The notes: generated by a model not told the origin, from the sequence alone. 64,000 nt of DNA from Dryococelus australis (GCA_029891345.1 CM056995.1:216446547-216510546), one strand, 5' to 3'; shown: positions 36,328 to 47,659, counted from the first letter of the stretch. Program-made: numbers and translations.

Positions 36328-36717
36328 AAAAGTTTCATAAAATGTGCACTATTGAAAGCCCTACGTACGACCTACCTGTATGCACGTTGTGTATTCTTCC
36401 TCCTTATGTAAAATGAACATTGGCATGGACCTCATCACTTTATTCATGCGTCGGTCAAGTAAAACTGTGCAATTATTAGGAAAGCAATTACTTTTCAAAC
36501 CTGCTTATTTTTACACTTCAATGCACTAAAAAAAAAAAAGCGAAACAAATAAATTAAGTCATCACAAATGGTTACTTAGCACTTTTTATTCAACATTTAA
36601 AAAAATGATTTACTATTCATCAATCGTTACCAACTTTACTGGATGAATGTCACTCGATAGCAGTGACGTTTTTCTAAGGTTGATTTTAAAAGTGCTCACT
36701 TTATTGTGAACAGCCTT
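36328..36717. mobile_element. GGCTGTTCAC MITE, long form, diverged left end
   Basis: Left end is eroded (AAAGTTTCATAAAATGTGC) but flanked by TA. Right end CTTTATTGTGAACAGCCTT precedes TA (36718-36719). The interior is standard. Confidence 0.8.
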
Positions 36718-37239
36718 TACTTTACTTTTATTTAACAACACGCCAGAACTCTCACTTTGTGCCGAAATGTGGTAGGCAAGTGGTAAAGTCGAGAATAGTT
36801 AACTTTTTGACTCGCGTTGAAATCCCACTCCATGAAGAAATGAAGAAATTTTACAGAATATTTATATTTAACAGTGCACATGTTTACATTACATTACAAT
36901 AGTTCCATAGGATGGACACGACTTCCTACATGAGTACTAACTTGGTAACAAATAATGAGCTGAATAATACAAGTTACTTACAAAAAATATTATTAACTTA
37001 ATGGTTAATTTTACAACCAAATAAGAAGTAACTGAAGATAGTTATAGTTTATTGTCACAGAATAAATTTACTTTATAATTAAGTTAGCAGTTAATTTTCC
37101 AAAGCATTTCAATTATATGTTAATATAGTAATAATACAAAAATCATAAAGCATTCAAATGCACATCTTCGTATTATTTTAGCTGAAAGCTCAGTCTTTTC
37201 TTTATTAGCTTAACATTTCATTTGTAGCTACAATCACCT
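36718..37239. other. No gene; weak tRNA-like motif
   Basis: GTGGTAGGCAAGTGGTAAAG and GTTGAAATCCCACTCC at 36768-36834 resemble A and B boxes of a SINE head, but no body follows. Confidence 0.35.
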
Positions 37240-37953
37240 TGTAGCGGGCTCCAGGAAGCCGCACACAAGTTGAGGTACTACAGGGTATAGATTCCTTTGC
37301 AAGCCCCCTGTTTATTCAACAATCCCGGCTGACCCACTACCGTGAGGGTATAAATGATCTGAGCGAGTACCCCCCTCCCCCCTTTTAGATGGCAGGGAGA
37401 GCTCGTACTGTGTCGACGCCAGTGCCGGAGCGGCACGAAGCAGAAGGCTACAAGAGTTAAGGGTCTAGAGGAGCTCTAGCCCGAATAGCAATCTGCACTT
37501 CTAATATTGGTGAGCATAGCTCTTGCTAGGCAGTAGGGTGTCATCCCTGATCTTGAGGCTCCGTCAAACTCTATCTGTTAATGCAATGGATTGGTAAGGT
37601 CAGGATTAGCTGCGTGTAATATTCTTATATTCTTCTCATTAACTTGTCATTCCAAAATAAGCGTAAAGTATTGTGTTCCTTGTTGTAATAAAATTAATGT
37701 ACTATTCTGTTCAGAGTTTGAGTTAATGTATTAAATGTGTTTTGTAGTAACCCCTCTATTATTGAATAGCCATTTGCAATAAGCTACGCCCCACGTAGGC
37801 CCTTAACCTACCGTGTTAATATTAAGCTGACTAGCAGCAGCCAAAGGCTCAGGAGTAGCAGAGAAGAGCTTAATTAGAGTTAAGGATAGGGACTACTCCT
37901 ATAACGTGCAGTGATTCCTATGACATGAGTATAATAGTGAAATCAGCGTAACA
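37240..37953 (+). mobile_element. Possible LTR
   Basis: Starts TGTAGCGGGCTCC and ends GCGTAACA, contains GGTATAAATG (about 37347) as a TATA box and AATAAAAT (about 37687) as a polyadenylation signal. AGTGGTGG after the end is only weakly like a primer-binding site. It is GC-richer at the 5' side, like many LTRs. No partner LTR, gag or pol was found nearby and no target duplication could be shown. Confidence 0.3.
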
Positions 37954-38597
37954 AGTGGTGGTTTAGTGTTTATTTGTGATTCCTAAAATATTAAACAGTA
38001 TTAATTTTTATCTCTGAAATGGTTTCTTATTTATTTTTTCTAAAATAGAAAATGCCACGTCCAACAAGAGTTTCACTAACATTTATTCAGTTACTTTTCC
38101 CACGCGCTAGCCTTTAACTTAAAAATAGTTTTTTTTTTTTTTTCCACTCGCTAACTTTTAATCAGTTACGTTTTCCATACTGTGTCTTTTAACATAACGC
38201 AGTAAAATTTTTGACATAGATTAATTTAATTGTTGGAACTAACTTGCCCGTGCCTGCGTAACGATGGGCCTACTAGTCGTCAGGTTCATGCAACAACAAA
38301 TTATACTTGTTGCGGGAGGATACAATATTGGTAAAACTAAGAGACGATGCAGCGCTTTCGAGCCAACTTAAGTGGCGGTGTCACTCCTTATAGAGAAATA
38401 ACACGTTCAAGTGTCATAACACGGAGTCAGGGTCGTTACTGAAAATGTTTCACTATAGAATCATTACATTTCACAATTCTTTAACAAATATGTACGCAAT
38501 TATTAATAGGTGTTCCCTAGTTGTCATTAAAATATAAAAATTATTTAATATATAAAATCAGATATTAAGTTAATTATTCCATGAATATCCGTTAGTA
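37954..38597. other. No gene recognised
   Basis: AT-rich, no repeats assigned. Confidence 0.5.
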
Positions 38598-39457
38598 AAG
38601 ACTGTTCACGGTAAAGCGAGCACTTTTGAAAGTCCTGTTTGAGATCTGTTTGTATCTACATCAAAGGATGTTCACGATAACGTGAGTACTTTTGAAATCA
38701 ACCTTAGAAAAATGTCACTGCCCCTACCTGCATGCATTATAACGGGCACGCCGGAGTGACATGCGTCCAGTAAATTTGGTAAAGATGGAGGAAAATTAGT
38801 TCCATATCTTAACGTTGATTAAAAGGTGTTATTTAAACATTTGTGATAGCTTAAATTATTTCTTTCACTTTATGTTTTTTTTATGCATCTAAGTGTAAAA
38901 ATTACTAGGACTTGTGACATATTAATTTTCTAATAATTCCACATTTCCACCTGACCGACGCATGAACAAAGTAATGAGGCCTATGGAAATTTTTATTGCA
39001 CATAAGGTGGAAAAATACACAACGTGCATACAAGTAGATCTTAAGCAAAGCTTTCGAAAGTGCTCATTTTACCGTGAACCGCCTATATGTATTCTTCCAC
39101 CATATGTAGGCTACAATTAATATTTCCGTAGGCCTGATCACTTTATTGATGCGCTGGTCAAGTGAAATATGAAATTATTAGCAAAGTAAATATTTTGCAG
39201 GTTTGCTTATTATTGCACTTAAAATGCGTTTAAAAAAACCTTGAAATAATATTGCTATAAAATAAATAATTTTACTATTCGCAGATGTTTACCTAATATT
39301 TTAATTCAATGCTAATACGTGGAACTACTTTCCCTGGGTCGTTGCCAACTTTATTGAGCTCGTGCGAATCAGTATTCCCGTCAAAATATACACGGGTAGG
39401 GACAGTGAAAATTTTTAAAGGTTAATTTCATAGTACTCACTTACCGTTATCCGCCTT
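38598..39457. mobile_element. GGCTGTTCAC MITE, long form, interrupted
   Basis: Left part 38598-38659 has AAGACTGTTCACGGTAAAG and GAAAGTCCTGTTTGAGATC. It resumes at about 39086 with TGTATTCTTCCACCATATG and ends at CCGTTATCCGCCTT, flanked by TA (38596-38597 and 39458-39459). A second member of the same family sits in between. Confidence 0.85.
38664..39085. mobile_element. GGCTGTTCAC MITE nested in another copy
   Basis: AAGGATGTTCACGATAACG to TTTTACCGTGAACCGCC, opposite in orientation to the outer element. It inserted just before the GTGTATTCTTCCGCC landmark of the outer copy. It retains all interior landmarks. Confidence 0.85.
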
Positions 39458-40319
39458 TAGTTCATATTTCGTGTCCGTAATAATGGGTAAGGTGATTATC
39501 TAAGCTCCTACTGTCGCATTTTTCAATAATTAATTCTAAATTTGAATCAGGAAGAAATAAAACTTTCATTACGGAGGATGCTGCGGGCTCTTGTAAGGCG
39601 GAAGAAGACTGACTTCCCATAGAGCACTTCACCCGACTATACAACATCCATAGCTCATTAAAAAGTGCTGTACTTTACCAATATTATTTAAAAAGTAAAT
39701 TTTAAATTTGGCATGGAAAAATATTCCATATAAACATTGTGTATTTCTTTTAAAATATTTACCGAGAATGTTCTTATTTTAATGTTTTTAAAAACCATTT
39801 TCATAATTTTATACGTAACTAAGTGTATTTCAGTTTTGAATGATTCAAAAAACACTTTTGCAAGCAAACTAAAGAAACAAGACCACTATAATAACTATTC
39901 TAGTTGTGGGAAATAAAAAATTCATAATATTTTGTTTAGAAATATTCAATTTAATTGATTTTTTGCAGCAAAAGTTATCATTTTTTAATGGAAATAAATA
40001 AACATAGACTCAATTATTAAAAATATTTGTAAAAATTACCACTTATATTTTATTAAATTAAACCAGAGTGACTGTTATGATGACCGTGCCGGATGAACTT
40101 TTCTGTGTGCTTCCTAAAGGATCAAGAATGGAAATAGACTTAAATTTTTGTTGAAAAAAGGCTTATTTTTAATTGATTTTTAAAGCATTTAAAAAAAGTT
40201 TGTTTTAGTAAATTTTTTTACAATTTTACAAAATAGATTCATTCTTTTTCTTATACGCAACATACATTGTATCTTGTCGACAATTTTTGTAGTGTGTATA
40301 CTGCATTATATCAGTTGTA
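39458..40319. other. No gene recognised
   Basis: Very AT-rich from 39650 on. Nothing assigned. Confidence 0.55.
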
Positions 40320-40556
40320 CAGGCTATGCGTGGTAAAGTGAGCACTTTTAAGGCCCCAGTTACTTTTCACTTTCAGCCATTTTTTAAAATCCTTTGACCA
40401 TCTTTTAAAATAAATATTTTACTCAAAGTAATACACACAGTGTGTATGTTCCACCGCACTCGGAAGTTAACGTCTAAGGCTAACACATTATGTTTATCGA
40501 CTATTGTTCCAAATGAGGAGGCTTTCAAAAATATTCTCTTTACCGTGAATAGCGTA
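40320..40556. mobile_element. GGCTGTTCAC MITE, short form
   Basis: Ends CAGGCTATGCGTGGTAAAGT and TCTCTTTACCGTGAATAGCG, about 237 bp, similar in length to 29417-29654. The interior differs strongly from the long form. Confidence 0.75.
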
Positions 40557-40865
40557 TAGGTCAGTGCACTTTCGGAAGACACTCTTCTCATACATTAACC
40601 GCGATAGAACCAATGCAACTGTAGGGCGTGCATATGTTCCGTACATCGAGTTGAATAGTAACGAATCGACGCAGTGATCCGCGACAGAGAGTGTGGTAAA
40701 CGCCAAACCCGTTCGACAAGTGTTGCATGAACGGGTGCATGACTGTCCTTGAGTTGACGTAAAGGTCAGGAAGTTGCTACCTGACTGCTGTAGCTCGTCG
40801 CAGGACAATCTGTTGGAAGACACCTAGAGGCGTCCACACAGGATGTCAGTTATAAATAGCCGGCA
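40557..40865. other. No gene recognised
   Basis: Moderate GC, open on the minus strand (40823 to 40494) for 109 codons partly through the MITE. No motif seen. Confidence 0.4.
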
Positions 40866-41250
40866 GGGTCCTGGATGGCTAAGTTCACTATAACATCACT
40901 TCGGAAAGGACTCAAATCCCAGCCCCCGGCGTGACTATATACATTTATGCGCAATAGGTTGGTATTCAAAGTTTTCGCGAGCGTAATTCTCATTCATATA
41001 TCCAGTTAAAGATGTGCTGATAAGCAGCGACCACTACGCTGTGCATAAGTTTCGTATATCAACGGGGATGTTCACGTAAATGCGCGTAGTCAGAGTACGG
41101 AAACATACAAAAATTGGAATTGAACTCCGGAGACATACAATTTGAGAAGTCTCCGTATTTCCTACAGCGTCGGTTTTCGGAAACGAATATTCCCGAACTT
41201 ACACGAAGCTTTCTTCGGCTGTAAAACCAGAAAAATCTTCGTTTGTGCAA
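40866..41250. mobile_element. Fragment related to the CCGTAA transposon and SINE family 2
   Basis: 40866-41020 has a tRNA-like head (GATGGCTAAGTTCACTATAAC and GGACTCAAATCCCAGCC) and a tail GTTGGTATTCAAAGTTTTCG like copy a. 41090-41235 contains, inverted, the GCCGAAGAAAGCTTCGTGTA and ATACGGAGACT segments of 31831-33025. Termini not found. Confidence 0.5.
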
Positions 41251-41509
41251 CAGTTAGGATACCGGCGCCGCTTTGAGACATTACTTCAGATATCAGAAAA
41301 GTGATATCGGTCACCTGTAACAATTAACGATACTTAAGTACACTGAAACATTACCAGAAGCTTTATAAAATCCTCGTAAGTGTACAATACAGGTGCGTAT
41401 TAGAAGTAATGAACCCAAGATATTTTTATACGTATTCAGGTAACGCTCAAGAAGAAGGGTTATGGCTATTTTTTCTTCCATCATTTTAACGTGAATTTGC
41501 GAAATGAAG

Positions 41510-41754
41510 TGAAGTGAAGATATTTGGATGGCTCTTGATATCGAGATGCTGGGAGCCGATGAAGTTGAAGCGAGGTAAGTATGGAGCAGCGCAAGGGCAG
41601 GGGAAACGGGGGATCCACGAGAAAACCCGCCTACTGGCGACATCGTCCGGCACGATTCACAAATGCGAAAATCCGGGGTCAACCCCGCCAGTAATCGAAC
41701 CCGGTTCGCCTTGGTGGGAGGTGAGTAGCCTAACCGCTACACTACTGCGGCCTC
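41510..41754 (-). mobile_element. tRNA-derived SINE family 1, copy 6
   Basis: Minus strand from 41754: GGCCGCAGTAGTGTAGCGG, CTCCCACCAAGGCGAACCGG, GGTTCGATTACTGG, CGTGCCGGACGATGTC, AGTAGGCGGGTTTTCTCG and CATCGGCTCCCAGCATC. Near complete. Confidence 0.85.
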
Positions 41755-42537
41755 CGTAAATTTGCGACTATTTTTTTTTTACAGTGAACACTTTGTGCTA
41801 TGGCAAATTCCACCTTGCTGGTTGGGGTGTCTGCACGACGTTAGTCAGATCCTGATAACTGCAAAAGTAGATGATAATCACGTCCCTGAACCCACATTAT
41901 AAACAAAACTCCATCAACTTCCCGAATTGTTACCGGAATGTTTTTATGTATACTTAGTATACAATATATCAGGCTGCAAATATAGGGATCTTTAGCGTTG
42001 CCACAAAGTTGGTAACTTATTACATATTGCTGTGGTGTGGGCAAGCCATTGCTTCGGCGCTTGCGTGGACCCGCCAGCAGACGGCAAAGGAGAGCGAGGT
42101 CGGGAAAACGAGAGGCCGCTGCGAAGTTATGGAAACATATCGGACAATTTCCAAACAGGACTCGTTTATGACGCCTGTAGGGCATCGGGCCCGGGTCTTA
42201 CTTCACCATGCAGAGGACGAGCAAGATGTACCAGCTGATGGCGTTCGAGCCGCCGTAATCTCCGTGTATTCAGCCTCCACCATCTCTAGAGGTAAAGCCA
42301 TTCCAGTAGGAGGCGACGAAGGACTTACACTAGATAGACACGTGGCCGTTAATTCATGTAATAAAATAGATAATGTAGAGGCTTACATAGTACATTAACA
42401 TAAAGTAATACGCTCCCCCCGGTGCAATATAGAGTAATTGAATATATTATTATAAGTTGTACGAATTATATTGTAACAGATAAATATGGTTTAAATATAT
42501 TTGACGTAGAAATGACAGTATGTTCTACCATCTGTCT
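41755..42537. other. Unassigned; GC-rich core at 42010-42320
   Basis: The core is open on both strands for over 100 codons. On the minus strand a hydrophobic run SWYILLVLCMV is followed by GTGAAGTAAG, which would fit a splice donor; on the plus strand ATGCAGAGGACGAGC starts a short frame. I recognise none of these. A host exon or promoter is possible, as is an old element. Confidence 0.3.
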
Positions 42538-42636
42538 ACGCAGGTATTAGAGTTATTCTATACTTAATTATGTATATTCCTATATTATAGATAATTCTAT
42601 ACATAATAATGTATAGAATAATTTTAATGCCTGCGT
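42538..42636. repeat. Perfectible hairpin, 38-bp arms
   Basis: Arms 42538-42575 and 42599-42636 (ACGCAGGTATTA.A.TTATT) are inverted copies with a handful of mismatches around a 23-bp loop. It could be a small palindromic MITE, a Polinton-like terminus or simply a hairpin upstream of the zinc-finger gene. Confidence 0.7.
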
Positions 42637-42726
42637 GTTTTCTTCTAGGGCGAACAAGTATTTGGGTTTTCTCAGAGTGCTCCCATACCGCTAAAATGAA
42701 TTATGAATAGATAGGGACGCCTTTTG

Positions 42727-43212
42727 ACCTCGACAACCAAGGGGCTGTGACCTGCATCATCGCTAACTGGTTGTCACCAGTGCCGATTATGAGATACAGT
42801 TTTCACCTATGTTCAAAATTTATGTTGCCATGAGAGGGTTATACATTTTATTTTCAGTATCATTCTATACTTGGAATAGTATGGACGTAAAATGTCAATG
42901 ACGTGTTTGCTTTGTCGCTTCTGCGATAAAACGCTTACTGCTCTGCGCAGCATGCGTCGAGATGAACTAACGGCATGCAGGATAAAAACTTTAAGAATGT
43001 CATTTCAGTGTGATTTCTGCCAGAGACAGTTTACACGGAATGATATTTTGAAGAGACATTCTAAAACTTGTAGCACTGATTCTCTGCAACTACAATCATC
43101 ACCACAATCACAATCAGCACCGCAATCAGCACTGCATACAGCACAACAATCAGCACCACAGTCAGCAATGAAATCAGCACCGCAATCATCACCGCATTCG
43201 TCACCGTATTAA
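42727..43212 (+). pseudogene. Zinc-finger protein, copy 3, 3' part missing
   Basis: The leader 42727-42830 aligns with that of copy 2. The frame starting at ATG 42892 codes for about 106 residues: finger 1 CRFCDKTLTALRSMRRDELTAC, shortened here to its key C-x2-C and later C; finger 2 CDFCQRQFTRNDILKRH with final TC, that is C-x2-C-x12-H-x3-C. A Ser/Pro/Gln/Ala repeat of 'SAPQ' type runs to the stop at 43210. The acidic linker and 'LKERGYI' tail of the other copies are absent, as is any continuation before the mariner-like element at 43.7 kb. The two fingers are the best preserved of the three copies. Presumed nucleic-acid binding. A short intact gene cannot be excluded. Confidence 0.55.
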
Positions 43213-43686
43213 AGAGATGGTGGTCAGATCCCCGAGATGGACCCTGGCCCTGTAAAAAGGTGTGAATTCGAGGGGTTTTTGGCCTAAAACATGCGATTTG
43301 AGGGTAAAAGGAACCCCCAAAAAATGGCTGAAATTAGATTTCGGGGCTTGTTTTTGCACATGAAGGGCTTCTGCCATTTTTAGGGAAAACGGGAAATTGT
43401 TAAGGAAAAGGGAAATATTTAAGGGAAAAAGGAAAATTTTGAGAGGAAAAGGGAAATTTTGAGTCTTTTTTTAACTAAGTCATACGATTTTTTATAAAAC
43501 TGGAAAACCCGAGAGAGCCGTTGGCTCCGAGGCTCCGGACCCTAGACCCTTCTCTAGAACGAACTATGCCTTACTACTGGTATTGTTAGATAGATCCTGT
43601 AAAAGGAAACATTTCCTTAGACGCTTTTTTGTGACGTTCATTGTTTACGCACAAAAATTAAATCATCTAAGCATATGGTTTGTAAC
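43213..43686. other. Unassigned, with a degenerate GGGAAATTTT repeat
   Basis: 43383-43465 contains about five degenerate units of AAGGGAAATTTT(G/A)(A/G). No gene. Confidence 0.6.
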
Positions 43687-44228
43687 GTGCGTAGTTTATG
43701 CACAATGAAAACTGATCGCAAATGTAATATTTTTACTACAGTCAAAAAGAAATATACAAAACATGTTCGTTTTCTGGCGTGCATACCTAGTTTACGTATA
43801 ATCAAAAGGACGTCGGGTGTACTGTAAAATCCAGTATAGTGTAAGAGAACTATCATGAACTGCGAACTGGCAACACTCATTCGCACACAGCACTCTTCAT
43901 AAGTGTTCTAAATGTCAACCATCCTGTATCAGGCACGACTCTACTCTCCGTCTTACATTCGCGGATGCTCGGTGGACCTCAGTACTGATAAGAGATCCAC
44001 ATGCTGCTCTCTGAATATGTCGTAATGTAAAACGAATGACTTTCTGAATTAACGAACGTTCTACTATCAGTTAACGTGCTTGCAAAACCTGCAGTCCCTG
44101 TAAGTGGTAGATGGCTTATCTGCTTACAGCTTAGTGCTGCCTTATTCTCCGCGTTTATCCATGAATCAGTCTATTAATAACAGTTAAATTATGCAATTAT
44201 AATTAGTTGCGCATAAACTATGCACGTC
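43687..44228 (-). mobile_element. Internally deleted mariner-like element
   Basis: Terminal inverted repeats CGTGCGTAGTTTATGCAC (43687) and GCGCATAAACTATGCACG (44211-44228). Read on the minus strand, its 5' part (44228 to about 44030) matches 44330-44490 of the adjacent transposase copy and its 3' part (about 44010 to 43701) matches 45440-45766. So it equals the neighbour minus roughly 0.95 kb of transposase. This is a textbook deletion derivative. Confidence 0.8.
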
Positions 44229-44329
44229 AGATACACAATGTGCGCCATTACGGTATTGCCGGTTGGAGTGTGAGACTCACTTTGATACTAGCAGTGACCT
44301 GTGTGCCTTACATGGACTCATACAGTAGG

Positions 44330-45775
44330 TATTAGACTGTTTCCTAGCAAAAGCGGAGAATAATGCAGCACTATGCTGTAAGCAGATAAGCCATCTACCA
44401 CTTACAGGGACTACAGGCTTCGCATGCAAGTAAACTGACAATTTAAAGGTTGTTCATTCAGACAGTCATTCGTTTTACATTGCAACAATTAATTGTGTGT
44501 GTGGTTTCAGTGTCAGACATTGTCTGCCTGTGGTGTTGCTTTCTGAATGGAATGCCGTTAACAAACGAAGAAGCATTTGACATGCTGATGATACTAGGGG
44601 AATATTGTGGGAAATGCAGAGCTGCTGCCCGCTTGTACGCAGAGAGATACGCACAGCGCGTCCATCACTCGTACAGTTTCTTGCAGCATCTTGCATGTCG
44701 CGTGTGCACAACCGGGCTAGTGCAACCTACACACAACAAACGTCGTCGCATCAGACGACCTGTGTAAAACGAGAAGGATGTTGATGTACTTGCTGCCATG
44801 GTAGTTTGTCCTCATGATTCTAAGTGGAAAATTGCCCGCGACTGAGGATTATCTCATATTACAGTGCAGAGAATCCTCGCTGATAATCGTTTACATCCAT
44901 ACCATATACAGCTGCACCAAGAACTTGAGATAATGTCTTTCCTAAGTGTATTGATTTTGGCAACTGGTACCAGAGCAAGGATTGTGCTTTCCATTGCAGC
45001 ATTTTGTTGACTGATTAGGTCACATTCTATATTAATGGTGTCTTTAACATCCATAATGCACCATCAAGTGGATAACCAGTACGTGTGGAGCCTTAATACT
45101 TGGTGTGGCCTTCTGGATATTGTGTCATTTGAACATATTTTTTTGAAGGGCAATTGAATGATGCAGCGTATACAGACTTCCTAAAAAATATTTTGTATCA
45201 GCTGATAGAAGATCTCCCTCTCGCTCTGAGATTAACACTGTATCTTCAACAGAATGGCTGTCCTGCTAACAATTTTAACGCTGAGCTCGGCTAGTTGCTT
45301 ACATATTATTCCCCAGATGGTGGAATCGAAGAATTCTTCCTGTAGCTTGGAAGTTCTCCTGACTTGTCCCCAAACGACTTCTGTTTTGTGGGGGAGAATT
45401 AAAGACATCGCCTGCAGTGTCCATCTAACAATGAGAGAAGACTTGAAAGACAGAATCATAATGGCATGCGGATCTCTCAGCTGTGCTGAGTTCCGACGAG
45501 TAACTGCGAACGTAAGAACGATAACAGAGTCGTGTCTGATACAGGATGGACGACATTTCTAAAACTTATGAAGAGTGATGTGTGCTAATGAGTGTTCCCA
45601 GTTCCCATTTCACAGCAGTTCTCACATCATACTGATATTTACAGTTCACCCGATGTCCTTTTGATTGTACTTAAAATAGGTATGCACGCCAGAAAAACCA
45701 CATGTTTCGTTGATTTCCATTTGATTGTAGTAAGAATATTAATATTTTTCGTTCCGTTTCATTGTGTGTTGCAAT
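44330..45775 (+). pseudogene. Mariner-like transposase, DD41D-like, decayed
   Basis: Coding starts at ATG 44552 (MPLTNEEAFDMLMILGE), an N-terminal helix-turn-helix of the DUF4817 type, followed by NKRRRIRRPV and a stop (44765), then GLSHITVQRILADNRLHPYH, the second DNA-binding helix region. Catalytic parts are scattered: TD-stop-VTFYINGVFN (about 45005-45035) marks the first Asp; QQNGCPAN at about 45250 has Asn where the second Asp is expected; SPDLSPNDF at 45354-45388 carries the third Asp with 40 residues between. Frameshifts, at least six stops and a lost catalytic Asp exclude activity. It faces away from its deletion derivative at 43687-44228. Family identity rests on motif recognition. 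Confidence 0.75.
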
Positions 45776-45909
45776 TTAAAAACTCATCAGAGGAATGGAA
45801 TTACTACCAATCGATGATTTATATAAGGTATAGTTATCACAATTTTTTCGCGCACCCCTAGTGTCCTGTTGTTGCCGAGAAAAGGGGTAATAATGGTTGT
45901 ATGATACTA

Positions 45910-46577
45910 AAGTTGACGATACTTCTGAGCCTACGAAGAAAAGGAAACACGATGATGTATAAATTGATCGGAGTAATTGATCTGATGTGGATTTGGCACA
46001 CAAGAAAAGGGTACAGAAGAAAGTCCTGAAATCCAATGCTCTGACTCGATGGTACCTACGATCGTAAATGTCTCGTAATAATGATATGGCATATGGCGTA
46101 TAAAGGCATAATGATAAATGGTTCCCCAGAGCTGATGAAATAGAGATTCTATCCGGTGGTATCATCCAAGTAGGCGATTACAAGATGTGTGGAACCCCCG
46201 GGCTTTACAAACTTCTATTTCACAAGGATCCCAGGGAGTTTAGAGAATCCAACCTGCTGGAATACAAGACGTTACTCGAACTCACGCACGTGCTTTACCA
46301 AAAAACGATCCTGAAACTGGTGCTTTTGAGGTATGAAGATTATGGAAAAATCAACATTCTCGCTTACCTGTTTAGTGGACTAGCACTAAAACGTGGGGAA
46401 GGTCTTAAGAAGTTAGATGGTGACGAGAACATCGACTACATGTTTTGGGGCGATCCAAACGAACTCGTGGATAGACTACGACTACTGATCCGTTCACAAA
46501 GGGTTCAAAATTACTCTCACATCAAAGAGATTATATCCATTGTCGAAGAACTGAAGGAGGGAGTATATGTACGATGA
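45910..46577 (+). pseudogene. DUF8207-like protein of a Polinton-like element
   Basis: A basic/acidic linker (DDTSEPTKKRKHDD) is followed by stops; from 46083 the frame reads DMAYGV-stop and then is open from 46104 to 46577. Motifs: WFPRADEIEILSGG, GDYKMCGTPGLYKLLF, then FWGDPNELVDRLRLLI and the tail KEIISIVEELKEG. This pattern (Tyr-Gly-Val, Gly-Thr-Pro-Gly-Leu, Asp-Pro-Asn-Glu-Leu) is what I know from arthropod DUF8207 proteins, which often occur with Polinton-type integrases; the function is unknown. The tail resembles that of the zinc-finger copies. The stop TGA overlaps the integrase ATG as ATGA. The upstream part is broken, so the copy is probably dead. Confidence 0.65.
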
Positions 46578-47574
46578 GTCTGTTGGGAGTCGTCCACAAA
46601 CTGCATGGGGCCACCAGGCGCAACTACTGCCATCGCAAGTTTATTATTTGTGGGATGAACGACCCGTTTCAAGCCGACCTTGTCGAGCTGATACAGTATG
46701 CTCGAATCAACAAGGGCTATGAATACATGTTGACAGTCATCGATGCTTATAGAGAATTCGCCTGGGCCAGGCCAGTCAAGTCAAAGAGTGTATGTGACAT
46801 CACCAAGGCCATGGCAGTTGTGTTGTGTGATGGAAATCTACCCCCTAATTTGCAAACTGACCAGGGCAAGGGATTCTATAACGCAAAGTTCAAGGCGCTT
46901 ATGAAGAAGCATAACATAAATCATTATTCTGCATACAGTAATCTCAAAGCATCTATCATCGAGAGGTTCAACAGGACTCTGAAGGGTAAGATGTGGAAGC
47001 ATATCGCAGCGAATGGAAGCTACAGGTGGCTGAAGCTACAGCCGAAACTCATCACCGAGTACAATTCCACCGTTCATTCTACCACTCGCATGAACCCCGA
47101 AGATCTCAAGGAAGACTCCCTGCTTCGGACCATGAACTCTAACCACAAGAAGAGGAACCCATGCAAGCCTAAAGCCAAGATCAGCAACCTGGGGCACATC
47201 TCCGAATAGAAAGGCATCTTCGAGAAAGGGTTCACAGCGAATTGGTACCCCAAACGGTTTTGTGTGCTACGTATATGCAAATCCACTCAGAGGACCTACA
47301 ATCTGGAAGTTCTGAACAATGTACCCATCCATAGCAGTTTCTACACAGAGGAGATCCAGACTACGAAGTTTCTAGACGTGTATTTGGTCGAGAGGTAGCT
47401 TTAAACGACCTAACGGAAGGGAGTACATCAAGTGGTGGGGTTTCCCTGCCTACTTCAATTTTTGGGTCGCTGAAGCGGACATTGAGAGGAGAACTTTGCC
47501 GTTGAAGACGACAGCCTATACAAAGACTTTTATTAAATCTGTAATGTGTTTCTTCCTGCAATTTTAAAAAAAAT
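46574..47574 (+). pseudogene. Polinton/Maverick-type integrase with chromodomain-like tail
   Basis: Open for 211 codons from 46574. HKLHGATRRNYCHRK fits the HH-CC-neighbouring N-terminal region; the catalytic triad is D35 (QADLVEL), D96 (LQTDQG) and E130 (IIERFNRTLK), with 33 residues between the last two, as in the retroviral-integrase fold used by Polintons. After TAG 47207 the same frame continues KGIFEKGFTANW and FYTEEIQ to TAG 47396. A shift then gives NGREYIKWWGFP and NFWVAEADI, a chromodomain-like segment, until TAA 47572. The triad is intact but the protein is cut by a stop and a frameshift. It lies downstream of the DUF8207-like gene and upstream of the flank block seen at 5.6 kb. 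Confidence 0.75.
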
Positions 47575-47659
47575 TTGAAAATATCTGTTTTTTTTTTAGA
47601 TTGACTTTAAATTTTAAAATAATATTAGTAAAGTACTAAATACCTTATGTTTGGAGTGA

